From: Oscillospiraceae bacterium
GTDB lineage: Bacteria; Bacillota; Clostridia; Oscillospirales; CAG-272
Direction of reading: 5' to 3'
Assembly: GCA_015064585.1 (NCBI GenBank)
Contig: SVRY01000019.1
Coordinates: forward strand, 1 to 45,609
Length of the DNA stretch: 45,609 bases
Shown: positions 7,737-15,927 of the stretch, one piece after another
Layout: every line of letters starts with the position of its first letter
Position numbering within the stretch: the stretch's first letter is position 1
Program-made: the position numbers and the translations under genes
Notes under the pieces: model-generated
What the model was told of the DNA's origin: nothing
Database searches by the model: none
Seen by the model: the letters and a program-made list of their open reading frames with translations, nothing else

Positions 7737-9365
7737 TTATTTATTTTCGGGAGGAATTACTTCCTTCAGAAGCTGATACGCCTTGTAATCGGTGTAGTTA
7801 AAGTCGCGGATATCAAACTCGTATTCTTCTGCGTCGTATCCCACTATATCGCTGTAGCGATACTCAAGATTGCGTCTTGCACCCTCGCTTACGATGGGGT
7901 CTTCATCCTCCAGCAGCTCCATGATGTAAGGAACAGCGCTGTTGTTCAGATCGCGCAGCTCGTTGAGATCAATGGAGGAGAGCTCTCCGCTCTGATAAGC
8001 TTCGACGTTGTGGCGTGCGATGGTGGCATCGATATCCATAAAGCCAAGCCCCACGGTGATGACGGCGGCGCTTAAGATCACAAGTCTCATATAGGGGAGC
8101 TTCGTGATCATAAGACGGAAGATCAGCACGATAAATACGACGGCAAGGAAGATCATAAAGGCGCAGGTCTGAATGCGCATACGGGTCAGACCGAAGCGGT
8201 CGACGTAAAGGAACATTTTTGCCATGGCGGTGGCGATCAAGAGCAGGGAGAACAAAGAGATAAATCCGCAGATACCGCCCAGTAAAGGCTGCACTCTGCC
8301 GCCCTCTCTTTTAGAAAGGAGCAGCACGAAAAATACCAGCATCAGATTAATGACACAGATCACGCCCATTTCAAAAAATCCTCTGCGGGCGTATTCCGCA
8401 GGCAGGAAGTCTGCGGGCATCTCTCCCCAGAAAGCACCGAAGAAATAGGTGATCTGAGAAATAAGATACAGCACGTAGATCAGAGAAATACATCCGAGGA
8501 ATGCGGAAAGGGCAGGGGTAGGCAGTCCCTTTCTCGGTTGCAGCGCTTCGGGACGGCGGGTAAAGAGACCACGGCGCATACCGAAGGCGTGGGCGTAATA
8601 GAAGATAAACAGCCCCGTGCCGATGATCACGGCAAAGAACAGTCGGACGAAGAAATCGGCGGTAAAGAAGCTGAACATCTTGGCAAAGGCCTCGTCTGCG
8701 CGCACCAGCAGGGGAATGACGATGAGCAGTACGGGCAAGGAACAGAGCACGCCGATGAGCACGCCGCTGTTTCTCTTTTTGCCCTCTCTGCGACAGAACA
8801 GTGCGCCCATGGCGCGACCGATGTAACGGAAGGGGCAGGCAAAGACGGTGTAAAGAATGTCAGCGGCGGCACGGAAGGAGCCGCTGTTGTAATGCTGTAC
8901 GCCGAAGCGTTGGCTGATGGCGGCGGCGAGCAATATGACGTTGAGACAGAAGATGCCGAAGAGGATCAGCCCGTCATTGTAAACGGCAAATACAACGCTT
9001 CCCGCAAGGGCGGTGGTAACGCAGAGGATGCCGTAAAGGGTGGTCTTGCCCTTGCCTGCAAAGGCAAAGTAAAGCGCCACGTTTAAAAACATACTGATGG
9101 TGTAACCGAGATTAAATCCGCCGAACAGTGCAAAGTCGACGAAAATGATACTGCCCAGTAATAACAAAAGTGCCATCACCTGCTCTCCCGCACTCAGCGG
9201 AACGCGCGCGGGCTTTGGAACGGGCGGCGGGGGAACCATCGTCGGGGTGACGGGGATCTCCGTTGCGGGCGGTGCCTGCATTGCCGGCTCCGCTACCTGC
9301 ACGGGTGCGGGGGTCGGCTCCGTGGGCGGCGCCGACGTGTCGGGACGGTAATAGTTCTCACTCAT
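7737..9365 (-). CDS. DUF4173-like multi-membrane protein
   Basis: A 542-aa protein. Residues 1-55 are Pro/Ala/Thr-rich and probably cytoplasmic and disordered. About ten to twelve membrane segments follow, then a C-terminal soluble tail (about 460-542) rich in acidic and Tyr residues. The arrangement fits the DUF4173/DUF4153 membrane-protein group, whose function is unknown. The ATG overlaps the stop of the small Xre gene (ATGA), so it is the third gene of a DUF2975-Xre-DUF4173 operon. Confidence 0.8.
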   Translation of the reverse strand: MSENYYRPDTSAPPTEPTPAPVQVAEPAMQAPPATEIPVTPTMVPPPPVPKPARVPLSAGEQVMALLLLLGSIIFVDFALFGGFNLGYTISMFLNVALYFAFAGKGKTTLYGILCVTTALAGSVVFAVYNDGLILFGIFCLNVILLAAAISQRFGVQHYNSGSFRAAADILYTVFACPFRYIGRAMGALFCRREGKKRNSGVLIGVLCSLPVLLIVIPLLVRADEAFAKMFSFFTADFFVRLFFAVIIGTGLFIFYYAHAFGMRRGLFTRRPEALQPRKGLPTPALSAFLGCISLIYVLYLISQITYFFGAFWGEMPADFLPAEYARRGFFEMGVICVINLMLVFFVLLLSKREGGRVQPLLGGICGFISLFSLLLIATAMAKMFLYVDRFGLTRMRIQTCAFMIFLAVVFIVLIFRLMITKLPYMRLVILSAAVITVGLGFMDIDATIARHNVEAYQSGELSSIDLNELRDLNNSAVPYIMELLEDEDPIVSEGARRNLEYRYSDIVGYDAEEYEFDIRDFNYTDYKAYQLLKEVIPPENK

Positions 9366-9574
9366 TTGGATTCCTCCTCATCAAATTTAATGATATCGCC
9401 GGGCTGACAGTTCAGCTCCCGACAAAGTGCTTCCAGCGTGGAAAAACGAATGGCCTTTGCCTTTCCGGTCTTTAAAATGGAAAGGTTGGCCTGTGTGATG
9501 CCGATGCGCTCGGCAAGCTCCCCCAGAGAGATCTTGCGCTTGGCCATCATCACGTCAAGCGTAACGTTGATCAT
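9362..9574 (-). CDS. Small Xre-family HTH regulator (YozG-like)
   Basis: A 70-aa, single-domain Cro/CI helix-turn-helix protein. The HTH is at about residues 16-40 (SLGELAERIGITQANLSILK), followed by the classic RFSTLEALCRELNCQPGDII ending of this small class. GAGGTGAGG precedes the ATG. Such regulators are commonly coupled to DUF2975 membrane proteins, as here, and probably control their own operon. Confidence 0.92.
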   Translation of the reverse strand: MINVTLDVMMAKRKISLGELAERIGITQANLSILKTGKAKAIRFSTLEALCRELNCQPGDIIKFDEEESK

Positions 9575-9583
9575 CGCCTCACC

Positions 9584-10030
9584 TCATATCGTCATATCGT
9601 TTTCCGTCTTGATCTCCACGGCGGCGGCAAAGACGTTGCGTACCACCCGCAGGATCAGAAACAGAAAGCCCGCGGCAAAAGCAATGATAACACAGGGGAA
9701 ATACCACACAGCCGCCACGGCGGTGATGATGCTGATGAGAATACAGCACAGCGACAGCCATCCGAGCAACGCCACGTTCTTGCGGTCAAAGAGAAAGCCT
9801 CCGGCAATGCGGCAGAGCAGCCATAACAGAAACAGCAGCGCTCCCACCGCCACCACCGCGCAAATGTAACAGAAGATGAGCAGCGGTGGCAACAGCTTCA
9901 TCGGCATCTGCCGATAGAGAAAGTAGTGCTCCATAATGGACGGCAAAAATATAAGACATGCTCCCACCAGCACCAATAAAAATATGGTAATGGCACGGGA
10001 AAGGATCAACGAACGATGGGTCTCTTTCAT
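9584..10030 (-). CDS. DUF2975 membrane protein
   Basis: A 148-aa protein with four membrane segments, fitting DUF2975. Members usually sit directly upstream of a YozG-like Xre gene, exactly as here (9-base gap). The biochemical role is unknown. It is first in the operon, read from the promoter at 10055-10082. The start is ATG 10030 with AGGAGGATG about 10 bases upstream. An alternative-frame ORF from 10040 is rejected. Confidence 0.85.
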   Translation of the reverse strand: MKETHRSLILSRAITIFLLVLVGACLIFLPSIMEHYFLYRQMPMKLLPPLLIFCYICAVVAVGALLFLLWLLCRIAGGFLFDRKNVALLGWLSLCCILISIITAVAAVWYFPCVIIAFAAGFLFLILRVVRNVFAAAVEIKTENDMTI

Positions 10031-10054
10031 TTTTATTCATCCTCCTCTGATTTC

Positions 10055-10082
10055 AGTATAGCAAAAATTTATCGTTTGTCAA
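10055..10082 (-). promoter_or_regulatory. Promoter of the DUF2975-Xre-DUF4173 operon
   Basis: On the minus strand TTGACA (10077-10082), a 16-base spacer and TATACT (10055-10060) lie about 25 bases before the start. The -35 box ends just 1 base from the transposon's left target duplication (10084-10091). The element therefore left the promoter intact but replaced everything upstream of it. Confidence 0.85.
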
Positions 10083-10083
10083 T

Positions 10084-10091
10084 AAATTTTT
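10084..10091. repeat. Left 8-bp target-site duplication (AAATTTTT)
   Basis: AAATTTTT directly abuts the left terminal inverted repeat. The identical octamer follows the right inverted repeat at 31351-31358. Eight base pairs is the duplication length known for the IS1595 family. Confidence 0.8.
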
Positions 10092-10118
10092 GGCTCTTTT
10101 ATACATTATTGTTGATAT
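10092..10118 (+). repeat. Left terminal inverted repeat
   Basis: It begins GGCTCTTTTATAC and shares about 24 of 27 positions with the reverse complement of 31324-31350. The first 13 bases are identical. Confidence 0.82.
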
Positions 10119-10172
10119 TGACAAAAAAACGCCCAAACCATTGATACTTACGAATAATTATGCATTTGCCTC

Positions 10173-10201
10173 TTGACAAAATGTAGCCAATCGGCTATAA
10201 T
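10173..10201 (+). promoter_or_regulatory. Consensus promoter of the first transposase
   Basis: TTGACA (10173-10178), a 17-base spacer and TATAAT (10196-10201) form a perfect sigma-70-type consensus. It lies just inside the left end and reads into the transposase at 10222. Such a strong promoter for a transposase is unusual. Confidence 0.88.
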
Positions 10202-10221
10202 ATAATTGTGAGGTGACTGAT

Positions 10222-11268
10222 ATGCGCAATTTCAATAACTTTGTAAATGTCGTTGAACAATTAAACGAAGCCGAATTAAAGATCGTTGCCAATAAGATTC
10301 TTAAGATGTTGAGCAACGTTGGGAAAGATACTGTTCAAACGGTTGAATCTATTTCGAAATGTAGAAAGTGTGATAGTTCCCAGATTGTTAAATTCGGCAA
10401 AGACAAAAACGGAAAGCAGCGCTATAAATGTCACTCTTGCGGCGCCACTTTTACAAGTACATCTTTTTCAGTTGTTTCTCATTCTCATTGTCACGAGGAC
10501 AAGTGGGAAGAGTACATCAAATTGTTACTGCAGGGCTCTACCCTAGAACATAGCGCTAAAATGTGCCATATCAGCATACGCACAGCGTTTCTCTGGCGTC
10601 ATAAAATCTTGAGCGCTTTACAGCAAGATCAAGATACGCGCGCCATGTGTGGCATTGTCGAAGCTGATGATATGTTTTTTGCCATCAGTTACAAAGGCAA
10701 TCATAAAAACAGCAAGAAATTTGTTATGCCTCGCGCTGCTTTTAAACGAGGTAGTGATAATCACGCTCAAATCGGTCACAGAGCTTGTGTTATGTGTGCT
10801 GTCGAGAGAAAAGGGCATACATATGGTGAGGTTTTAGGCGTTGGTCTGGCAACACAGGAAATGCTTTCTCATGCTTTTAAAGACCGTTTGGCTGCAGAAT
10901 CCCTTGTAATTACCGACAAAGCCAACAATTTCAAGAAATACTTCGAGGAACAATCCATCGAGCTCGTCCAGATGGGCGCTCATATTAAATCCCGTTCGCA
11001 GAAAGGTCCGCCGGAGGTACGAGGGGTTTATCATATTCAAAACGTCAATAATCTTCATCACAGATTTCGTCAATTTCTTCAGAGCTACAATGGTGTAGCA
11101 ACAAAATATCTTAATCACTATTTAAATCTCTATATTTGGATAGAAAACCATAAGAAAATAGCAAACGTCAATTTGAGTGAAGAACTGAAAGAATCTTTGA
11201 AAAAACAAAAGAGTTATTTGCCGTCAAAAGCCATATTGGACATGCCGGCACTGCCTTCTGTTGCCTAA
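10222..11268 (+). CDS. IS1595-like transposase (first)
   Basis: A 348-aa protein. A zinc ribbon (C47, C50, C70, C73) with QRYKC is followed by an HTH-like region (ISIRTAFLWRHKIL). The ISXO2/IS1595-type catalytic core has EADDMFF with D149, VITDKANN with D232, VNNLHHRFRQF with N274 and H279, and GVATKYL with K295, a complete DDN-K set. The ATG at 10222 has AGGTGA 5 bases upstream, so I prefer it to GTG 10213. The stop is 1 base from the stop of the convergent 829-aa gene. It is the natural candidate for acting on the GGCTC ends. Confidence 0.9.
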   Translation: MRNFNNFVNVVEQLNEAELKIVANKILKMLSNVGKDTVQTVESISKCRKCDSSQIVKFGKDKNGKQRYKCHSCGATFTSTSFSVVSHSHCHEDKWEEYIKLLLQGSTLEHSAKMCHISIRTAFLWRHKILSALQQDQDTRAMCGIVEADDMFFAISYKGNHKNSKKFVMPRAAFKRGSDNHAQIGHRACVMCAVERKGHTYGEVLGVGLATQEMLSHAFKDRLAAESLVITDKANNFKKYFEEQSIELVQMGAHIKSRSQKGPPEVRGVYHIQNVNNLHHRFRQFLQSYNGVATKYLNHYLNLYIWIENHKKIANVNLSEELKESLKKQKSYLPSKAILDMPALPSVA

Positions 11269-11269
11269 A

Positions 11270-13759
11270 TTAAACAATTTGACCTCGTTTGGGGTCCGCC
11301 ATAATGCAAGCCGTAATGATCTCATGTATATAGTTGGTTGCCAGCCCATATTTTTTTGATGCCCACACGCAAAATTCGGCCCGTGTTCCCGGATATTTAA
11401 GGAAATCAATAAACAACGCCTTGTCGCGGGTAATGGTCTCTAACTTTGAAAGTTTTCTTTTTTTCTCAAAGTATTTATGGGGATTTGGCTGGGACATCAA
11501 TTGAATTATTTTCGATATGTTTTTGGGTGAATAACCGGATTCGCTTGCTATCCGATCGTAACATTCCTTCTTGTTCTGTATGCCATCGTTTTGCACTTCT
11601 TGAAATCTCGTATAGATTTCAGTATAAACTTCCTTTAGATCCTTAAATACGTGCTCTTCGTGTATATAAAACTCTTCACGCAGCGCCATCAGTCTGCGGG
11701 CTTTTACGACACGATTTTTTACGGTTTGCCTTGCAATCTTATACTTTTTCATCATGGCATCTTCAAAAGTAGTGGGTGAACCTGTCCATTGTTTCCAGTC
11801 TTCATATATTGCCAATAGTGGGCTAGCATCGTGATAATACTTTTTGAGTTGTGGTGTCGCTAAAGCTTCTTCTTTTTGTTTTTCTTTTATGGTTTTGTAC
11901 GCAAACTCTGTTGTCTTATATTTCTTTATCATTTCAAACACAGTTTGGCGCGAAACACCCTCTGTTCTTGCGATTTGAGCATACGTCATACCGGCAGCAT
12001 ACATAGCATATCGCTTGTGCGCTTGTTCAAGATCCTGAAATGATGCTTTTCGACGGTTATGAAGGGTAATAGGGTCGGGCATATACTTTCCACTTGTGAT
12101 TTCTTCAATGGTTAAGTATCTGTTCGGCTGAGTCATTACTTGCAATAGTTCAGTGTACGATTCTTCGATATCGCGGTGCTTATTACGTTCTTTCCAAGAG
12201 AACAGATACAGATAGCCGGCGAGGTATTTACTTGAAGTTCCCGAGAATCTTCGCAAAAAATCTTTGAGTCTGGAATGGTATGAGTTCATGGTTTGCAAGT
12301 AATTATTAATGATATAAGCTTCGGGCCCAAGTCCTTTTTTGTTTCGGCGCTTTTTGAGCAGTTGTCCTTGCTTGATAGGCAGATCATTCATTTTAGCATA
12401 TGCCGTCAATGCACTCTCTTTATCGGCATATATGCGAAAAACATCTTTTTTATTAATACTACCTTTAAGAGCTTCATTCAGTTCGAGCGTAGTGGCTCCA
12501 CCGCAGCCGGCTATTCGTGCAACCGAGTTACCGTCTTCATCCAAGGCACAAACAATACACACCTTATCTTTGGACGTTCCGGGAAGATGACTTCCATGAC
12601 CGCGTTTATGAGCTCTTCTCGGCAATTCAAAATTAAGAGAAGAGTGATTGCCCTTAAAACTCGTGTCGATATATGTTTCGTCAATCACAATGTTTCCCGC
12701 AAGTTTAACCTGGTCATCCAATAACTTGAGGGCATAAAATAGCTTATATCTATTATGTTGAACGGCTTTTTCGGTCATGCCGCAAACCACAGCCGTTTTA
12801 GGTATGGAATATCCGTTGTATAAACAATCAATAAGTTTCATCCAGTCCGTGAAAGTGAGATTGCTTCCGGATATAATGGATCTGTTTACACGCGTAAATG
12901 TTTTTTCGCAATTTTTGCACTTGTATCTTTGGACTGTTTCTTCGGACGCAAAGTAGCTTCCGTATGAAACGTAATCATTTGAACCGCAATATGTACAGCA
13001 GATAGCTTCACCACTATTTATTGCCGTGTGATTTTTATATTCGCTAATTGAGGTCACACCGATACGTTTTATCAACGAATAGCTATATGCAAGATCTCCA
13101 ATGAATCCCAAATCTTCTAACGAGCATTCAGATAACAGTAATTCAATAGCATACAATATTTCGTTTGAGAGCTCGTCTTCTGAAAAAGTGGGATCCTTTT
13201 TCGGAGTTTCTGTTTCTTTCATCGGAAGGAATGTAATATCGCCCGAGGCGCGCATTTGCCAATATATTTCTCTTTCTTTATAGAAAGCACTAAGTGCCGA
13301 TTTCGATTGGCGCCAGCTGTCTATCTTTAGATCGTGTAAGATTTTGCTGTTACCATACATGCTATGTTCTCCGTCGGTCAGTTCGGCAAATGGTGCGTCC
13401 TCTCCCTGTCCAATATGATGTAGTTCGATTCTACCGTCTTCGGCATCATAGGCATAAGGAGATCTGCCCTCTGTCATAAGCTGCAGATTGGTCCTCTCTT
13501 CAACAGAAACATATAGATTCGGGTCGATCTCCCTGACAAGGGACAATCTTGTGACTTCTGCCTCTTTTAGACCCAAAGAAGCGTAACGATATAGTTCTTC
13601 ATAAGAAGAAATCCTATCGTTTATTTTAGGCGAGTAGGGGCTATTGGAAGCAATAGTCTCACGTTGATTTTGTTGTCGCTTTTTTGTCACCTCGTTTTGC
13701 AAAGCGCTGAGAAGCTGCGCGCTTTCACTTGACAACGATTTAAAATGTGCTTTTTTCAT
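11270..13759 (-). CDS. 829-aa LHH-nuclease / IS1595-like transposase fusion
   Basis: Four regions can be seen. (1) Residues about 85-145 match the LHH class of HNH/Endo VII nucleases: TNLQLM (90-95), ELHHIGQ (112-118), E126, EH (131-132) and KILH (139-142). (2) A zinc ribbon has C255, C258, C281 and C284. (3) An IS1595-type core has VIDETYID (D360), IYADKES (D446), MNSYHSRLKDFLRRF (N492, H495) and SSKYL (K511). (4) About 300 C-terminal residues include a resolvase-like HTH (AGMTYAQIARTEGVSRQTVFEMI, 589-611) and further helical regions. GAGGTAAC precedes the ATG. IS1595 transposases are normally under half this size. Domain calls are by eye; the catalytic residues look intact. Confidence 0.8.
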   Translation of the reverse strand: MKKAHFKSLSSESAQLLSALQNEVTKKRQQNQRETIASNSPYSPKINDRISSYEELYRYASLGLKEAEVTRLSLVREIDPNLYVSVEERTNLQLMTEGRSPYAYDAEDGRIELHHIGQGEDAPFAELTDGEHSMYGNSKILHDLKIDSWRQSKSALSAFYKEREIYWQMRASGDITFLPMKETETPKKDPTFSEDELSNEILYAIELLLSECSLEDLGFIGDLAYSYSLIKRIGVTSISEYKNHTAINSGEAICCTYCGSNDYVSYGSYFASEETVQRYKCKNCEKTFTRVNRSIISGSNLTFTDWMKLIDCLYNGYSIPKTAVVCGMTEKAVQHNRYKLFYALKLLDDQVKLAGNIVIDETYIDTSFKGNHSSLNFELPRRAHKRGHGSHLPGTSKDKVCIVCALDEDGNSVARIAGCGGATTLELNEALKGSINKKDVFRIYADKESALTAYAKMNDLPIKQGQLLKKRRNKKGLGPEAYIINNYLQTMNSYHSRLKDFLRRFSGTSSKYLAGYLYLFSWKERNKHRDIEESYTELLQVMTQPNRYLTIEEITSGKYMPDPITLHNRRKASFQDLEQAHKRYAMYAAGMTYAQIARTEGVSRQTVFEMIKKYKTTEFAYKTIKEKQKEEALATPQLKKYYHDASPLLAIYEDWKQWTGSPTTFEDAMMKKYKIARQTVKNRVVKARRLMALREEFYIHEEHVFKDLKEVYTEIYTRFQEVQNDGIQNKKECYDRIASESGYSPKNISKIIQLMSQPNPHKYFEKKRKLSKLETITRDKALFIDFLKYPGTRAEFCVWASKKYGLATNYIHEIITACIMADPKRGQIV

Positions 13760-13795
13760 TTTTGTTACCTCAGTATATTATAAAGGAGAATTTAT

Positions 13796-14230
13796 ATGAA
13801 ATTACGACTGATTAAACACAATGGAACAATGAAGATTTTATGTCCCAACGGATCGATCATGAATGCAACCAATGAGGTTTTGTATCGACTGATGACCTCT
13901 TTTAAGTCAGTGACCGCATTTAAAGGACAAGATGGCTTTTGGAGTGCCGTGAACGCAGATATGAACGAATATCCCGGCACGACGTTGGCTATGGTTGACG
14001 AAAAGGGATGTTTGGTAGTATTTGATGAAGCCGTGTTTAAGGGAGTTTTGATCAACTCTGAATTTATATCTGCTACCGAGTTTGCTGATAAACACGAGAA
14101 GTGTCGTGCTACCGTGAAAAGAATGTGTAGCGAAGGACGAATCAAGGGAGCATACAAAACAAGCTCAGGCTGGCTGATTCCAAAGGATGCACAATATCCG
14201 TCTCGCAAGAAACGTGAAGTGCAGAAATGA
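13796..14230 (+). CDS. Small DNA-binding protein with excisionase-like HTH
   Basis: A 144-aa protein. The first 90 residues are of unknown fold. Residues 92-135 resemble the winged-helix/excisionase (MerR/Xis-like) domain: ATEFADKHEKCRATVKRMC, then GRIKGAYKTSSGWLIPKDA. The C-terminus is basic. It is divergent from the 829-aa transposase with only 36 bases between start codons, so one protein could control both. AAAGGAG lies before the ATG, and the terminator at 14307-14340 follows. A role as transposition accessory factor or regulator is inferred from position. Confidence 0.75.
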   Translation: MKLRLIKHNGTMKILCPNGSIMNATNEVLYRLMTSFKSVTAFKGQDGFWSAVNADMNEYPGTTLAMVDEKGCLVVFDEAVFKGVLINSEFISATEFADKHEKCRATVKRMCSEGRIKGAYKTSSGWLIPKDAQYPSRKKREVQK

Positions 14231-14306
14231 CTTTGTTTTATTGTACCTATCACAAAAAGTGATACAATATATGTGACATTGGATTGAAATCAAAACCACT
14301 TAAGAC

Positions 14307-14340
14307 AAAAAGAGACCTTCCGAACGGAAGGTCTCTTTTT
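14307..14340. terminator. Bidirectional terminator
   Basis: AAAAAGAGACCTTCCG-AA-CGGAAGGTCTCTTTTT is a near-perfect hairpin with A- and T-runs on both sides. It separates the convergent HTH gene and the SecB-like gene. Confidence 0.92.
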
Positions 14341-14345
14341 GTTAA

Positions 14346-14735
14346 TTAATTTGATTTGAATTTGGCGGTATTAATCGGTGGGAGAACAATGGGTATCATT
14401 CCTGGCTGAGTCGTAAGCAACGAAACTTGGCTTCGAATAAAGGGAAACATAATAGCAACAGTATTTGTTTCCATAATAGATCTTATTAGTTCTACATCGT
14501 CACTATCCATAGAAAACATTGCTGCGGCAACGACTCGAACGTTGAGATCATTGTTTTCTTTATGAATGGTAAGTGTCAAAACAACGGAATAATCGCCATT
14601 TTCTAATTCATTAATTTCTTTGTTTAAGTCAAACGAAAGGGAACCATTTTCAATGATTGCACTTCTTGAAACTGAGCACTCCACAAAGTGAAAATTTTCC
14701 ATTCTTAAATCTGATTTCATTTTGTTAATATCCAT
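14346..14735 (-). CDS. SecB-like chaperone (toxin-antitoxin-chaperone type)
   Basis: A 129-aa protein resembling SecB. It has a beta-rich middle (YSVVLTLTIHKE, VRVVAAAMFSMD) and the family's hallmark end: AIMFPFIRSQVSLLT (94-108), then GMIPIVLPPIN (112-122). Classical SecB is a proteobacterial export chaperone. SecB-like proteins elsewhere often serve as the chaperone of TAC systems, holding an unstable antitoxin. AAGGTGA overlaps the upstream gene's end, so it is translationally coupled as third gene of a set with the 87-aa and ART-like proteins. I am fairly sure of the family; the TAC role is inference. Confidence 0.75.
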   Translation of the reverse strand: MDINKMKSDLRMENFHFVECSVSRSAIIENGSLSFDLNKEINELENGDYSVVLTLTIHKENNDLNVRVVAAAMFSMDSDDVELIRSIMETNTVAIMFPFIRSQVSLLTTQPGMIPIVLPPINTAKFKSN

Positions 14736-14743
14736 AGTTCACC

Positions 14744-15007
14744 TTACGCTGCAAAAGCAATTTGATTATCTGAAATAAAGTTTGACGTTGGCAGTTCCAA
14801 ATCAAACATGTTGTTTGATACAGGAGCTTCATAATATCTACATTGATCTGACGGGATACTATATGGCAATTCATATTGAGCCACATTCTCGACCGATAAA
14901 CCGAACAATGACTCAAAGGTTGATGTTTCTGTATTTGTGGTTCTAACAACTGAAACGCCAAATTCTTCACGAGCCATTTTAGCAAATCTTTCAAACATTG
15001 TACTCAT
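14744..15007 (-). CDS. 87-aa protein, candidate antitoxin
   Basis: Unrecognised by family. It has a short helical N-terminus (FERFAKMAREEFGV) and a long, probably disordered C-terminal half with hydrophobic patches (NMFDLELPTSNFIS, IAFAA). Such exposed tails are what SecB-like chaperones bind in TAC antitoxins. GGAGGTAA precedes the ATG, 5 bases after the upstream gene's stop. Its position between an ART-like gene and a SecB-like gene makes it the natural antitoxin candidate. An alternative-frame ORF over the same bases lacks a ribosome site. Confidence 0.6.
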   Translation of the reverse strand: MSTMFERFAKMAREEFGVSVVRTTNTETSTFESLFGLSVENVAQYELPYSIPSDQCRYYEAPVSNNMFDLELPTSNFISDNQIAFAA

Positions 15008-15012
15008 TAAAA

Positions 15013-15588
15013 TTACCTCCTCCTTCTTATATTATGCACAATTGCAGTGCTTTTTGCACAATATATAGTTTCAATACCTATTGCCAGCTGCCATGAATCT
15101 GCAAAATCAGCCACAGCGTCTATTGGTCCTTGGCTTTGCTGTTTAAAATATCCAACAATAAGTTGAATATTGTTTTCTTGGCAATAAAAACTTAACAGCA
15201 TAGCTCTTTTTTGTTTAAGCCATTCCAGCGGATCTATGTTTTCTTCGGACTCGAAATTATTTTGTGACAAAAACGTGTTAACAAAATTTGCAAAGGTTTC
15301 TAAGTCTTTTGGTGCCCTTAAATCTAAAATCAATTCTTTCTTTAAGGGTTTGATGTCAGCAATAACGATATCAGCTATAGCGTCATTATTGCCTTTTTCT
15401 TTTTCATATCTACACGTTCTACAAGCCGACCACCAAGCTTTTGATTTGTTATCGTAGAAATAAACCCCCGGACCGCACCAGCCCTCTTTGCTTGGAATGA
15501 ATGTTTGCGTCTCTACTATACTGGCCGCAAACGACTCGATAGTTCCGTGATATAAATCTTTAAATGATTCAACATATGAACCATGCAT
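15013..15588 (-). CDS. ADP-ribosyltransferase-like protein, candidate toxin
   Basis: A 191-aa protein. YHGT (residues 13-16) and GPGVYFYDNKSKAW (39-52) resemble the His and Tyr motifs of PARP/diphtheria-toxin-type ADP-ribosyltransferases (H-Y-E group). That fold also occurs in DUF3990-like toxins. Cys38 and Cys56 are near the second motif; a clear third Glu cannot be assigned by eye. It is first of three tightly packed genes. An ART toxin neutralised by the 87-aa protein with SecB-like help is my reading. The target is unknown. Confidence 0.6.
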   Translation of the reverse strand: MHGSYVESFKDLYHGTIESFAASIVETQTFIPSKEGWCGPGVYFYDNKSKAWWSACRTCRYEKEKGNNDAIADIVIADIKPLKKELILDLRAPKDLETFANFVNTFLSQNNFESEENIDPLEWLKQKRAMLLSFYCQENNIQLIVGYFKQQSQGPIDAVADFADSWQLAIGIETIYCAKSTAIVHNIRRRR

Positions 15589-15831
15589 CCTATTTTTTCC
15601 TCATTTTAAAACAAATATTCTTCAACATGTTATTAAAAATCAAATAATTATAGTATTTATACCGTTTATTAGTATTTCAAACATGATTATATAAAATTTT
15701 ACAAAAATATTATAACATACACTTATGGAAATTTCAACCAAATTTCGCAAGACATATATTGGAGAACGATGTTTTTAAAAGCGAAAAGTTTGAAGCACAT
15801 TGTATGTATGTTACATTTATTTCCAAAACTC
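15589..15831. other. A+T-rich intergenic region
   Basis: A spacer between the divergent toxin gene and the 15928 gene. It is strongly A+T-rich, with several TATAAT-like hexamers on both strands but no convincing paired -35 for the minus-strand genes. No gene is seen. Confidence 0.6.
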
Positions 15832-15860
15832 TTGAAAATGTGACATAATTGGATTATACT
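15832..15860 (+). promoter_or_regulatory. Promoter of the 15928 operon
   Basis: TTGAAA (15832-15837), 17 bases, then TATACT (15855-15860), about 65 bases before the start codon. A second TATAAT lies at 15869-15874. Confidence 0.7.
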
Positions 15861-15927
15861 GTATGCGGTATAATATAACATTAGCTGGTTCATTCATTAA
15901 CGAAGTTACTAAAACTCGGAGGGGGCT

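Noticed and set aside
10092-11300. A simple IS1595 element ending just after the first transposase
   Set aside because: No copy of the inverted GGCTCTTTTATAC end or of AAATTTTT is found near 11270-11400 or near 13760-14340; the only matching end is at 31350.
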